Source: an uncultured Coriobacteriaceae bacterium (GTDB lineage Bacteria > Actinomycetota > Coriobacteriia > Coriobacteriales > UMGS124). Taken from it: a stretch of DNA of 64,000 nt. Location: NCBI GenBank assembly GCA_900539345.1, contig UQBS01000006.1, positions 1 to 64,000 of the forward strand. Reading direction: 5' to 3'. Position numbers and translations under genes: made by a program. Below the pieces are notes generated by a model that was given only the letters and a program-made list of their open reading frames with translations, had not been told where the DNA came from and ran no database searches. Positions 16,919 through 25,296 of the stretch are shown here, one piece after another. Each line of letters starts with the position of its first letter. Position 1 is the stretch's first letter.

Positions 16919-18586
16919 ATGTCCACTATCACGAGAAGGTCCTTTGTAAGTGCGGCCGCCACGGGTGCTGCCCTGAGCGCTGTCGCGGCTGCCCCTGCGG
17001 TCGCGCTGGCCGACGAGGCCGCCATGCCTGCCGAGGGCGTCCTGCACACCTGGGAGGTCGCGCCCGACCCCATCACCGACATCGCCGAGACCTACGAGTA
17101 TGACGTCGTCGTTGTCGGCGGTGGCATGGCCGGCATGGGTGCCGCTGAGGCGGCCGCCCGCAACGGTGCAAGCGTCGTCGTCGTGGAGCGCAGCGAGTGC
17201 GGGCGCTTCTGCGGACTCGATATGTGCGCCATCGGCTCCAAGGTCCTCAAGGAGAACGGTCTCGAGATTGATCCTGAGAAGGCTGCCCGCCTTATGTATC
17301 AGGCCAGCCAACAGACGGCAAACTACAACCTCATCCGCACCTGGGCCACGCAGACCGCCGGTGTTCTCGACTACATCACCGAGCTGTGCGCTGCCAACGG
17401 CGTGACCGTTGAGCCTTCCACCGGTGGCACCTCCAAGGCGGGCTGGGACAAGATGCCCGAGCGCTACATCGTGTTCCAGGACGCCGTGCGTTACTCCAGT
17501 GACGAGTGGGGTGTGTTTGACCGTCCGGACGGCAAGGAGCCGCATCAGAACCTGGGCGATGTCCTTATCAAGTCGGCCACCGACAACGGCTGCGAGTACT
17601 ACTTCAACACCCATGCCGAGCAGCTCGTGGGCAGCGCGGCGGACGGCGTGACGGGCGTCATCGCCACTGACGCCGACGGCAAGCACATTCAGTTTAACGC
17701 CAAGAAGGGTGTCGTGCTGGCAACCGGCGACATCTCCGGCAACCAGGAGATGGTTGATTGCTGGGCACCCATTAAGAACTATGCCGACGAGGACGCCTAC
17801 GTGCCCCAGGGTGCCAACTCCGGAGATGCCATCCTCATGACCAAGTGGATCGGCGGCGGTATCTCCAAGAGCCCGGCTGCCCCCATGATTCACCAGTTCA
17901 CGATTCAGACTCGCGGCTATCAGTGCACGCCCTTCTTCCTTTCTATGCTCGCGGTGAATTCCGACGGCAACCGTTTTATGAACGAGATGCCCTTCGAGCC
18001 CTATATCACCGATGCCCGCATGAACTCCAAGGGCAATGTTGCCTGGTCCATCCTCGACTCCAATTACGCCGAGTACGTGACCAAGCAGTTCCCCGAGGGC
18101 TACGAGTCCATGCTTGAGAACATCCCCGGCGAGCTTGAGCAACGCGTGGCTGACGGTGAGGTTTTCAAGGCCGACACCCTCGAGGAGCTTGCAGAGATGA
18201 TCGGTGTTTCTGCCGGCAACCTCACTGCCGCCGTTGAGGGATACAACGGCATGGCCGACAAGGGGGAGGACACGCAGTTCGGCGTTGTTGCCGACTGGCT
18301 CTCGCCTGTTCGCGAGGCCCCGTTCTACGCCATCCCGATCTTTGCCTCCAACCTGGCTGTTGCCTATGGCGTCCACGTCAATGATGATTCCCAGGTCTGC
18401 ACTGATGACGACCAGCCCATCGCCGGCCTCTTTGCCGCGGGTAACTGCCAGGGCGACTTCTTCGGCTTCAACTACCCCGTGCATTGCCCGGGCTGCTCCA
18501 CGGGCCGCTCGCTCGTGTTTGGCCAGCTTATCGGTGAGGCCCTCGCCAAGGACGAGACCATCACCGAGCTCATTGCTTCGCGCTAA
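16919..18586 (+). CDS. Tat-exported FAD-binding reductase (fumarate reductase flavoprotein-like)
   Basis: A 555-aa FAD_binding_2 protein. The start is ATG 16919 after AGAAGGGGA. The N-terminus has the twin arginines R6-R7 (TRRSFVS), a hydrophobic stretch and ALA-D cleavage near residue 31. The FAD motif is VVGGGMAGMGAAEA (about 66-79), and the C-terminal flavin contact is GCSTGRSLVFGQLIGEALA. It has no CXXCH haem site and no FMN-binding domain, so electrons must come from a separate carrier. It is related to fumarate, urocanate and other enoate reductases. The substrate cannot be deduced from the residues seen. Confidence 0.85.
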   Translation: MSTITRRSFVSAAATGAALSAVAAAPAVALADEAAMPAEGVLHTWEVAPDPITDIAETYEYDVVVVGGGMAGMGAAEAAARNGASVVVVERSECGRFCGLDMCAIGSKVLKENGLEIDPEKAARLMYQASQQTANYNLIRTWATQTAGVLDYITELCAANGVTVEPSTGGTSKAGWDKMPERYIVFQDAVRYSSDEWGVFDRPDGKEPHQNLGDVLIKSATDNGCEYYFNTHAEQLVGSAADGVTGVIATDADGKHIQFNAKKGVVLATGDISGNQEMVDCWAPIKNYADEDAYVPQGANSGDAILMTKWIGGGISKSPAAPMIHQFTIQTRGYQCTPFFLSMLAVNSDGNRFMNEMPFEPYITDARMNSKGNVAWSILDSNYAEYVTKQFPEGYESMLENIPGELEQRVADGEVFKADTLEELAEMIGVSAGNLTAAVEGYNGMADKGEDTQFGVVADWLSPVREAPFYAIPIFASNLAVAYGVHVNDDSQVCTDDDQPIAGLFAAGNCQGDFFGFNYPVHCPGCSTGRSLVFGQLIGEALAKDETITELIASR

Positions 18587-18596
18587 GTAAGCTTGT

Positions 18597-18653
18597 GCGC
18601 CGGGGCGGGTGTCATTTCCCCCTGATGCCCGCCCCGCCCGGCGCCTTGCCCCC
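18597..18653 (+). promoter_or_regulatory. GC-rich hairpin between two flavoprotein genes
   Basis: A long imperfect inverted repeat (GCGCCGGGGCGGGTGTCA with TGATGCCCGCCCCGCCCGGCGC) lies between the genes at 16919 and 18690. There is no T-run after it, so it looks more like an mRNA-stabilising or partial-termination element than a full terminator. Confidence 0.45.
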
Positions 18654-18689
18654 CCTTTGAACATATATACGAGAAGAAGGAGAACCAAG

Positions 18690-20513
18690 ATGAACACGAT
18701 CTCCCGCCGTTCCATGATCTGTGGTGCCGCCGGCATGGCCGCCCTGGCAGCCGCTGCACCCACCGCTGCGCTCGCCGACGTCGACCACAACCTCGAGGTC
18801 ACCGACGGCAGCCCCATCGTGGGCGCCGTCGACCCCTCCGGCATCGAGTGGGATTACGAAGCCGACATCGTCATCGTCGGCGCGGGCGGCGCGGGTCTTC
18901 CTGCCGGCGTGCGAGCCCTTGACGAGGGCGTCTCGGTCCTTTTCGTTGACGCCAACTACGACTGCGGTGGCCGTTGCGCCCTGTCCGGCGGCAACCTGCA
19001 CTCCGGCTGCGGCACGAAGATCCAGGAGAAGTACGGCATCGAGGACTCTGCTGACAAGTATTACGAGGACCACACGACTCCCGAGTGCATCAACTCCATC
19101 TACGGCGACCGCAACGTGGTGCGCTCCGTGGCCGATTACATGGCCGAGGCCTACGAGTACATCCTGGACAAGGGCGTGCTCGTGAAGGACGTCGAGCCCA
19201 TGCACCTGCCCGACTACACCGAGGGCGGCGACCAGCCTGAGACCGTGGGCCGCTGGACCTACGCCGACCAGACCACCGAGGACTGGGTTTCGTATGCCGA
19301 CTACCTGTCTCCCTCTCAGGACGGCGCCTACCAGGATCGTTGCGGTATTGCCATCACGCGTCCGCTCGAGCGTGTCGCCCGCCAAGCCGGCGCTCAGTTC
19401 CTGCTGAACTACCACATGGACAAGATTGTGCGCGAAGGCGTGCTCGAGGGCCGCGTGCTGGGCATCCAGGCCCACTACTCGCCCACCATTCTCCCTGGTG
19501 AGGACGGCCCGCTTGCTCCTCTCAGTCCCTTCTCCGACGGCAACATCGACGAGACCAAGGAGACGGTGAACGTCCGCGCCAACAAGGCTGTCATCATCGC
19601 CACGGGCGGCTCCACGGGCAACGTCTACTTCCGCACCATGATTGACCCGCGTCGCGGTGTCGAGTACGACTGCACCTCGGGCGACCCGTTCTGCCCCAAG
19701 GACGCCTCGGGAGAAATCGCGGCCATGGCCATCGGCGCCTGCTTGGGCGACATTGCCAATCAGGTCATTGGCGACTCCTTCCTCAGCAAGGCGGCCATGA
19801 TCGGCACGCAGTACACCGACTCCTTCGCCACGGTGCAGCCCACCTCGCCTCTCTTCAAGCTTTCCCGTGCCACGGGCCTGCGCGTCTATGACTGGTCGAA
19901 CCTGTTGCAGGTGAACATGCTCGGCGAGCGTTTTGCCAACGAGGCCGACTCCTCCACCGACTGGAACGGCGCTGCCCTCGCCAGCGTCTTGACCGTTGAC
20001 CCCTCTGACGGCGAGCTGCACCGCTATGGCGGCCCCCTCTGGACCATCTTCGACTCCAAGGCTGTCGAGCGCGAGGGGTGGGTTATCGACGACACGACCG
20101 TTGACCGCGAGGACGGCCGTTTCTTTGAGGCCGACACCCTTGAGGAGCTTGCCGAGAAGGTTGTGAACAAGTACTACGAGCAGATCAAGATGGACCCCGA
20201 GACCCTCGTGGCCACCGTCAAGCGCTACAACGAGCTGGTGGACAAGGGTGCTGACGAAGACTTTGGCAAGGAGGGCATGACCGACAAGATCGAGGTCGGT
20301 CCCTTCTACGCCGCTTGGTCCACGCCTGGCTTCCACGATTGCACCACGGGTCTGCGTGTGAACCGCAAGATGCAGGTCATGGACCTGTTCGGCCAGGTCA
20401 TCCCCGGTCTGTACTGCGGTGGCGAGTCTTCGGGCGGCATGCGCATCCACGGTCTGGGTCGCGTCATTACGACCGGCTATATCGCGGGCCTGTACGCCGC
20501 AACTGAGGAGTAA
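18690..20513 (+). CDS. Tat-exported FAD-binding reductase, second copy
   Basis: A 607-aa paralogue of the preceding flavoprotein. ATG 18690 follows AGAAGGAGA. The twin arginines are R6-R7 (SRRSMICG), the signal ends near ALAD (29-30), and the FAD motif IVGAGGAGLPAGV spans about 62-74. The flavin-domain end SSGGMRIHGLGRVITTGYIAG resembles ketosteroid- and fumarate-reductase-like flavoproteins. It lacks haem and FMN-carrier domains. Low similarity to its neighbour outside the FAD motifs suggests a different substrate. It ends at a strong terminator, so it and the first flavoprotein may share a transcript. Confidence 0.85.
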   Translation: MNTISRRSMICGAAGMAALAAAAPTAALADVDHNLEVTDGSPIVGAVDPSGIEWDYEADIVIVGAGGAGLPAGVRALDEGVSVLFVDANYDCGGRCALSGGNLHSGCGTKIQEKYGIEDSADKYYEDHTTPECINSIYGDRNVVRSVADYMAEAYEYILDKGVLVKDVEPMHLPDYTEGGDQPETVGRWTYADQTTEDWVSYADYLSPSQDGAYQDRCGIAITRPLERVARQAGAQFLLNYHMDKIVREGVLEGRVLGIQAHYSPTILPGEDGPLAPLSPFSDGNIDETKETVNVRANKAVIIATGGSTGNVYFRTMIDPRRGVEYDCTSGDPFCPKDASGEIAAMAIGACLGDIANQVIGDSFLSKAAMIGTQYTDSFATVQPTSPLFKLSRATGLRVYDWSNLLQVNMLGERFANEADSSTDWNGAALASVLTVDPSDGELHRYGGPLWTIFDSKAVEREGWVIDDTTVDREDGRFFEADTLEELAEKVVNKYYEQIKMDPETLVATVKRYNELVDKGADEDFGKEGMTDKIEVGPFYAAWSTPGFHDCTTGLRVNRKMQVMDLFGQVIPGLYCGGESSGGMRIHGLGRVITTGYIAGLYAATEE

Positions 20514-20568
20514 GGTCGGTCTTCGGCAGACGCCGTGCTTCCGTGCTCTATAGAACCTGATTTCCATG

Positions 20569-20602
20569 AGCCCCCGTCGCATTCGTGCGGCGGGGGCTTT
20601 TT
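20569..20602 (+). terminator. Terminator after the flavoprotein pair
   Basis: AGCCCCCGTCGC pairs with GTGCGGCGGGGGCT across a short loop and is followed by TTTTTGG. Confidence 0.85.
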
Positions 20603-20727
20603 GGTGGCCGGTGGATGGTTACGTGGGACGGACTTCGGGCACGGTCGAGTTGCTCGCGTAAACCTTTTGTCCAGCTTCTGGGCGTTACGTTGCATATGCA
20701 ATCGACCTCACTGTGTCCTGCCCACAT

Positions 20728-20766
20728 AATCACGGATTGCCGTACCTGCTGGTACGGTGCGTGATT
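20728..20766 (+). promoter_or_regulatory. Nested stem-loop upstream of the ABC importer
   Basis: The inner stem CCGTACC/GGTACGG (20740-20746 with 20751-20757, loop TGCT) is enclosed by an outer stem AATCAC/GTGATT (20728-20733 with 20761-20766). It lies 37 bases before the permease start. It could be an operator palindrome or a leader RNA. It has no terminator tail. Confidence 0.45.
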
Positions 20767-20802
20767 CACGCGAGACTGTGACAACACCGGGGGAGGGCGT
20801 AC

Positions 20803-21849
20803 ATGCCGTGCAAGAATGACTGCAGGCGAATCCGTTGGTCTGATGGCCGGGAGAACCTCGTCATCGCTGCCATGGCTGTGCTTGTGGTTGTGCTCGCCGC
20901 CGTTTCGCTGCTCTTGGGTCGCTTTCCCATCAGCCCGGCCGAGGCGCCCGCCATGCTGGTAAACCAAGTGGCGCCCGACCTCATCGAGCCGACCTGGACC
21001 AATCAGCAGGCCTCCATCTTCTTTAATGTGCGTCTCCCGCGCATCGTGCTGGCCCTCTTAATCGGCTGCTGCCTGGCAAGTGCTGGTGCGGCGTTCCAGG
21101 GAACGTTCCAGAACCCCCTCGTCTCCCCCGACCTGCTTGGTGCCTCGCAGGGTGCGGCCCTGGGCGCGGCGATTGCCATCCTCATGGGCCTGTCTTCGAT
21201 TCAGATCTCGATGTGGGCGTTCGTGTTCTCGCTCATCACGGTCGGTCTCGTGGTGTTCATCTCCATGCACGCGCGGGGCAATCCCATCACCGTCGTCATT
21301 CTGGCCGGCGTTATGGTGAGCTCGCTGTTCTCGGCCGGTGTGTCTTACACCAAGCTCGTCGCCGACCCCAATGACACGCTTCCCGCCATCACCTACTGGC
21401 TCATGGGCAGCCTCACCGGCGCCAAGTTTGCCGACATCAAGCTGGTCATCGTGCCTATGTTCATCGGCCTTGTGACATTGCTTGCCCTGCGCTGGCGCAT
21501 CAACATCCTCACCATGGGCGACGACGAGGCCGCCACGATGGGCGTGAACGCCCGTTTGGTGCGCTTGCTCGTCATGGTGGCCGCGACGCTCGTCACTGCC
21601 TCGAGCGTGGCGGTCTCGGGCATGATCGGCTGGGTCGGCCTTGTCATCCCGCACTTGTGCCGCATGCTCATCGGTTGTGATTACCGCAAGCTTCTCCCGG
21701 CTTCCATGGTCATGGGCGCAGGCTTTTTGCTGCTTGTCGACGACGTTGCCCGTGTTGCCACCACGACGGAGATTCCTATCGGCATTCTCACCGCATTTGT
21801 GGGCGCGCCCTTCTTCCTCTACCTCATCACGAAGGGCAGGAGGATCTAA
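20803..21849 (+). CDS. FecCD-family ABC importer permease
   Basis: A 348-aa integral membrane protein of the BtuC/FecCD type that imports metal chelates, corrinoids or oxyanions. About ten hydrophobic helices are visible, with the family blocks LPRIVLALLIGCCLASAGAAFQGTFQNPLVSPDLLG and GWVGLVIPHLCRMLIG (the coupling-helix region). The start is ATG 20803 behind GGGGGAGGG. It overlaps the ATPase gene by one base (TAATG). Substrate class is discussed under the binding protein. Confidence 0.93.
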   Translation: MPCKNDCRRIRWSDGRENLVIAAMAVLVVVLAAVSLLLGRFPISPAEAPAMLVNQVAPDLIEPTWTNQQASIFFNVRLPRIVLALLIGCCLASAGAAFQGTFQNPLVSPDLLGASQGAALGAAIAILMGLSSIQISMWAFVFSLITVGLVVFISMHARGNPITVVILAGVMVSSLFSAGVSYTKLVADPNDTLPAITYWLMGSLTGAKFADIKLVIVPMFIGLVTLLALRWRINILTMGDDEAATMGVNARLVRLLVMVAATLVTASSVAVSGMIGWVGLVIPHLCRMLIGCDYRKLLPASMVMGAGFLLLVDDVARVATTTEIPIGILTAFVGAPFFLYLITKGRRI

Positions 21850-22643
21850 TGCCTATCGAGATCGAGCATTTGAGCTTTTTTTACGGCGCGCGTGAGATCC
21901 TGCACGACATCAGCCTCACGATTCCCGACCGCACGCTTGTCAATGTGCTGGGCCCCAATGGCGTGGGCAAGTCGACGCTGTTCCGATGCATCCTGTGCCT
22001 CAATGCCAACTACACCGGAACGATCACGGTTGACGGGCGCGACCTGCGCAAGATGCCCATCCGCGAGCGCGCCAAGCTCATCTCCTATATCCCGCAATCG
22101 CATTCCAGCGTCTATAACTACGAGGTCATCGACGTCGTGCTCATGAGCACGGGAACCGACCTGGGCCTGTTCAACAACCCGCGCAAGGCCCACAAGGACC
22201 GCGCGATGGAGGCCCTCGACAAGATCGGTATCGCCCATTTGGCGCATCGCCCCTACACCGGGATCTCGGGTGGCGAGCAGCAGATGGTGCTTATCGCGCG
22301 CGCCTTGGCCCAGAACGCCAAGACCATCGTGATGGACGAACCCACAAGCGCCCTCGACTACGGCAACACCGTGCGTGTGCTGTCGTGCGTGCGTCAGCTT
22401 GCCCGCGACGGCCTTTCCATCATCCAGTCGACGCATCAGCCTGACCAGGCGTTTCTGTATGCCGATAAAACCCTCGTCATCTATGACGGGCGCGTGAAGG
22501 CTTTCGGCGACCCCAAGGACGTGGTCACGGCCGGGCTCATCTCCGATATCTACGGCGTCGACGTCGAGATTAACTCGCTCTACGACGACCGCGTGCGTGT
22601 GTGCGTGCCGACACATGAGATTGAAAACATGCCCGCGCGTTGA
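21849..22643 (+). CDS. FecE/BtuD-type ABC importer ATPase
   Basis: A 264-aa nucleotide-binding subunit for the permease just upstream, with which it overlaps by one base. Visible motifs are Walker A GPNGVGKST, signature ISGGEQQMVLIARAL, Walker B TIVMDEPTSALD and the switch His in STHQPDQ. The length and motif set match iron-siderophore, cobalamin and molybdate (MolB-MolC type) importers. Confidence 0.94.
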   Translation: MPIEIEHLSFFYGAREILHDISLTIPDRTLVNVLGPNGVGKSTLFRCILCLNANYTGTITVDGRDLRKMPIRERAKLISYIPQSHSSVYNYEVIDVVLMSTGTDLGLFNNPRKAHKDRAMEALDKIGIAHLAHRPYTGISGGEQQMVLIARALAQNAKTIVMDEPTSALDYGNTVRVLSCVRQLARDGLSIIQSTHQPDQAFLYADKTLVIYDGRVKAFGDPKDVVTAGLISDIYGVDVEINSLYDDRVRVCVPTHEIENMPAR

Positions 22644-22733
22644 CACCTCGTTGCTCTGCCCGCCTGCGCCTTGGGGCGCCGGTGGTTTTCATAGGGGCCT
22701 TCGGGCCCGTTGGTTTGAGAGAAAGGAATGCGG

Positions 22734-23855
22734 ATGGTAAAGAACGCAAGTCGCCGCACGTTCGTCGTGGCCCTGTGCTCGGCTGCCTTGGCATGCGGCT
22801 TGGCCGTTGCGCCTCTGGCTTTTGCCGACACAGCAGCTACGAGCGACAAGGCAAGCGCCGCTCAGACCGGTGAGACGCGCGAGTTTACCGATTCTCTGGG
22901 CCGCACCGTCGAGATCCCGGCTGAGATCACGGCCATCGCACCCTCGGGCTTCCTGCCTCAGCAGGTGCTCCTGACGGTCGCCCCTGAGAAGATGGTTGTC
23001 CTGGCCAGCTCCCTCACCGACTCGCAGGCTCACTTCTTCGGCGAGCAGTATGCGGGCCTCGAGGAGGTCGGCGCCATCTTCGGCGCCAAGGGCGACTTCA
23101 ACCGCGAGGCCGTTGCTGCTTCCGGCGCTCAGATTGTCATCGACGTGGGCGACACCAAGAAGGGCATGGCCGAGGACCTCGACGCCCTTCAGGAGCAGCT
23201 CGGCATCCCCTGCGTCCACATCTCCAGCAACCTGGCCACCTACGGCGACTGCTATCGCGCCCTGGGCGAGCTGCTCGGTGTTGAGGAGCGCGCCAACGAG
23301 ATCGCTGACTACTGCGACGCCGCCTACAAGGAGATTTCCGACGTCATGGAGACCATCCCGGTTGAGGATCGCGTCGACGTGCTGTACCTCAGCGGCGAGG
23401 ACGGACTGTCCTGCGTGGCCAACAGCTCCTATCAGGCCAACGTCGTCGACATGGTCTCCGATAACATCGCCGTGGTTGACGACCCCTCCGGCAAGTCCAA
23501 CCAGACGAACATGGAGCAGATCGTCAGCTGGGACCCCGAGTTCATCATCTTCGCCCCGAAGAGCGCCTATGACCTCGCCGGCACCGACGCCACCTGGCAG
23601 ACGCTGACCGCCATCGAGGGCGGCAACTACTGCGAGGTTCCCAGCGAGCCTTACAACTGGCTCAACGGCCCGCCTTCTGTGAACCAGGTCCTGGGTATGC
23701 AGTGGCTGCCCCGCGTGCTGTATCCCGAGAAGTTTGACGACGACATGTATGAGACTGTCGCCGCGTACTACAAGACTCTGTACCAGTACGACCTGTCTGA
23801 GGACGAGTTCAACGAGATCACCGCTCGTGCCGTCCCTGTGGTCGACCAGAAGTAG
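22734..23855 (+). CDS. Periplasmic-type substrate-binding protein of the ABC importer
   Basis: A 373-aa class III binding protein (PF01497-like). ATG 22734 is preferred over ATG 22728 because AGAAAGGA then has normal spacing. A Sec signal with AFA-D cleavage at about residue 30 follows NASRR. The mature part begins with the family hallmark FTDSLGRTVEIP and ends with PYNWLNGPPSVNQVLGMQWL, a segment I associate with MolA-like molybdate/tungstate or haem/corrinoid binders rather than hydroxamate binders. There is no clear lipobox, which is odd for a monoderm. Molybdate or tungstate is my best guess given the nearby molybdoenzyme, but cobalamin, haem or siderophore are not excluded. Confidence 0.85.
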   Translation: MVKNASRRTFVVALCSAALACGLAVAPLAFADTAATSDKASAAQTGETREFTDSLGRTVEIPAEITAIAPSGFLPQQVLLTVAPEKMVVLASSLTDSQAHFFGEQYAGLEEVGAIFGAKGDFNREAVAASGAQIVIDVGDTKKGMAEDLDALQEQLGIPCVHISSNLATYGDCYRALGELLGVEERANEIADYCDAAYKEISDVMETIPVEDRVDVLYLSGEDGLSCVANSSYQANVVDMVSDNIAVVDDPSGKSNQTNMEQIVSWDPEFIIFAPKSAYDLAGTDATWQTLTAIEGGNYCEVPSEPYNWLNGPPSVNQVLGMQWLPRVLYPEKFDDDMYETVAAYYKTLYQYDLSEDEFNEITARAVPVVDQK

Positions 23856-23891
23856 TTTGTAAAGCAGGCTTCCTCTATAAGCTCTACCAAG

Positions 23892-23935
23892 AACCGTCGT
23901 CCGTGTCTCAAGGGGCATGGGCGGCGGTTTTTTGC
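23892..23935 (+). terminator. Terminator after the ABC importer operon
   Basis: AACCGTCGTCCGTG pairs with CATGGGCGGCGGTT, allowing G-T pairs, and is followed by a run of six T. Confidence 0.8.
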
Positions 23936-24094
23936 ACTCTTAGAGAGAAATGCCAGTTCAGAGCCTACACAACAATGCATTAAAGCGTCGTAGAGCTTCA
24001 TCTGGAGCCGCCAAGGGGCAAAAATCTGGAAACAGATGCGATGAATGTGCAGGCGCCGATGGGGTCGGTGCAAGACAGGCAAAGAGGAGCGACG

Positions 24095-25249
24095 ATGGAC
24101 GATAAGACGATGTGCACGGCGATTGACGACGAGGCTGCCGAGCTCGACGCAGCCGACGCGCGTGTCGAGCTCGCCCCTGCGGAAGACGCAACGGTCGCCC
24201 CCGAGGTCGCCGAGACTGCTGAGACCCCCGAGGAAGTGGCCGCCCGCGAAGCTGCCGAACTTGCCGAGAAGCGCGAGCGCGAGGCCCGCGAGGCCGCGGA
24301 GCGTGCGGCTGCCGACGAGGCTGCCCGCGAGGAGCGTGCCCAGGCTGCTGTCGAGAAGCTCTCGAAGGGCGCCGGCTGGGCCGCGCAAGCGGGCGTCTAC
24401 TACGACGCGTCCCATGGTGCGGTAAAGGCAACGAGCGTGTCCTCGGCAAAGCAGGCAGGCCGTCCCGCCGACGACGAAGACGCTGCTACCGACGAGCTGA
24501 CCGAAGACGAGCTTGTCGCCGACCTCACCGACGTTGCGCGCGAGGCCGGCTCCCTCGACGACATCCAGGCCAGCGAGGCTGACGCCGGCTACATCGACCC
24601 TGTCGTCTTCGGCCGCATGGTCGCCAAGGTCACCGAGGCCGTGACGCGCAACCCTTTGCAGCGAGAGCTGTTCTACAAGGTCCTCTCCTTCTGCCAGGAG
24701 TCCAAGCCCCTGCGCGAGATCGAGCAGATGGTCATGGCGCTGCCGGGTTTCGAGCGCACCTCGGCCAACGCCTACCATTTCATCGCCGTCATGGAAAACG
24801 CTGGCGGTCTGGAGCGTTTCGAGCTTGACGACGAAGGCGATGTCGTGGATGACGCCCGCAAGGCCGGGCTTACCGAGGACGAGATCGACGACCTTGTGGC
24901 CGAGTACGCGTTCATGACCACGCCGGCCGGGCAGGCCGTGGTGGAACAGCACACGCCCCGCGCGCGCATCATCGAGCTTTTGGGCCTCGTGCCCGAGCGC
25001 CGCGACACCTACATCGAGCTCATGGAGTTCCTGGCCGAGGAGCCTCGTACCTACAACGAGGTCACGCAGCTGCTCGACGGCCGCGACGTGCTCTGGCACC
25101 TGGACTCCAAGGGCAATCCTGAGCGTATGCAGCCCAGCGTCTTCTTGGACAAGCTGCATGACGCCGCCGCCATCGAGTGGCACCAAGGTTGGCAACTTAG
25201 CGAGGAGGGTCGCACCTACCTCGATGAGTTGAAGAGGGTCCAAAACTAG
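24095..25249 (+). CDS. Coiled-coil protein with two winged-helix-like segments
   Basis: I do not recognise a named family. The start is ATG 24095 (AGAGGAG seven bases before), product 384 aa. The first 40 residues are acidic; 40-95 form an Ala/Glu/Arg coiled coil. The rest holds two segments that read like winged helices: about 185-245 (LFYKVLSFCQESKPLREIEQ onwards) and about 305-380 (YIELMEFLAEEPRTYNEVTQ to LSEEGRTYLDEL). It has no signal peptide. It sits 47 bases before the molybdoenzyme gene with no terminator between, so it is probably co-transcribed. A regulator or an assembly factor for that operon is a reasonable guess only. Confidence 0.7.
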   Translation: MDDKTMCTAIDDEAAELDAADARVELAPAEDATVAPEVAETAETPEEVAAREAAELAEKREREAREAAERAAADEAAREERAQAAVEKLSKGAGWAAQAGVYYDASHGAVKATSVSSAKQAGRPADDEDAATDELTEDELVADLTDVAREAGSLDDIQASEADAGYIDPVVFGRMVAKVTEAVTRNPLQRELFYKVLSFCQESKPLREIEQMVMALPGFERTSANAYHFIAVMENAGGLERFELDDEGDVVDDARKAGLTEDEIDDLVAEYAFMTTPAGQAVVEQHTPRARIIELLGLVPERRDTYIELMEFLAEEPRTYNEVTQLLDGRDVLWHLDSKGNPERMQPSVFLDKLHDAAAIEWHQGWQLSEEGRTYLDELKRVQN

Positions 25250-25296
25250 GCGCTCTTCCGTATACGTACGTAAAAGCAAGGGAGAGGGAGGAAAGC

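Noticed and set aside
22695..22708. GGGCC-TTCG-GGCCC hairpin between the ABC ATPase and binding-protein genes as a terminator.
   Set aside because: The stem is five pairs with a stable loop but no clear T-run; the importer genes are more likely one transcript.
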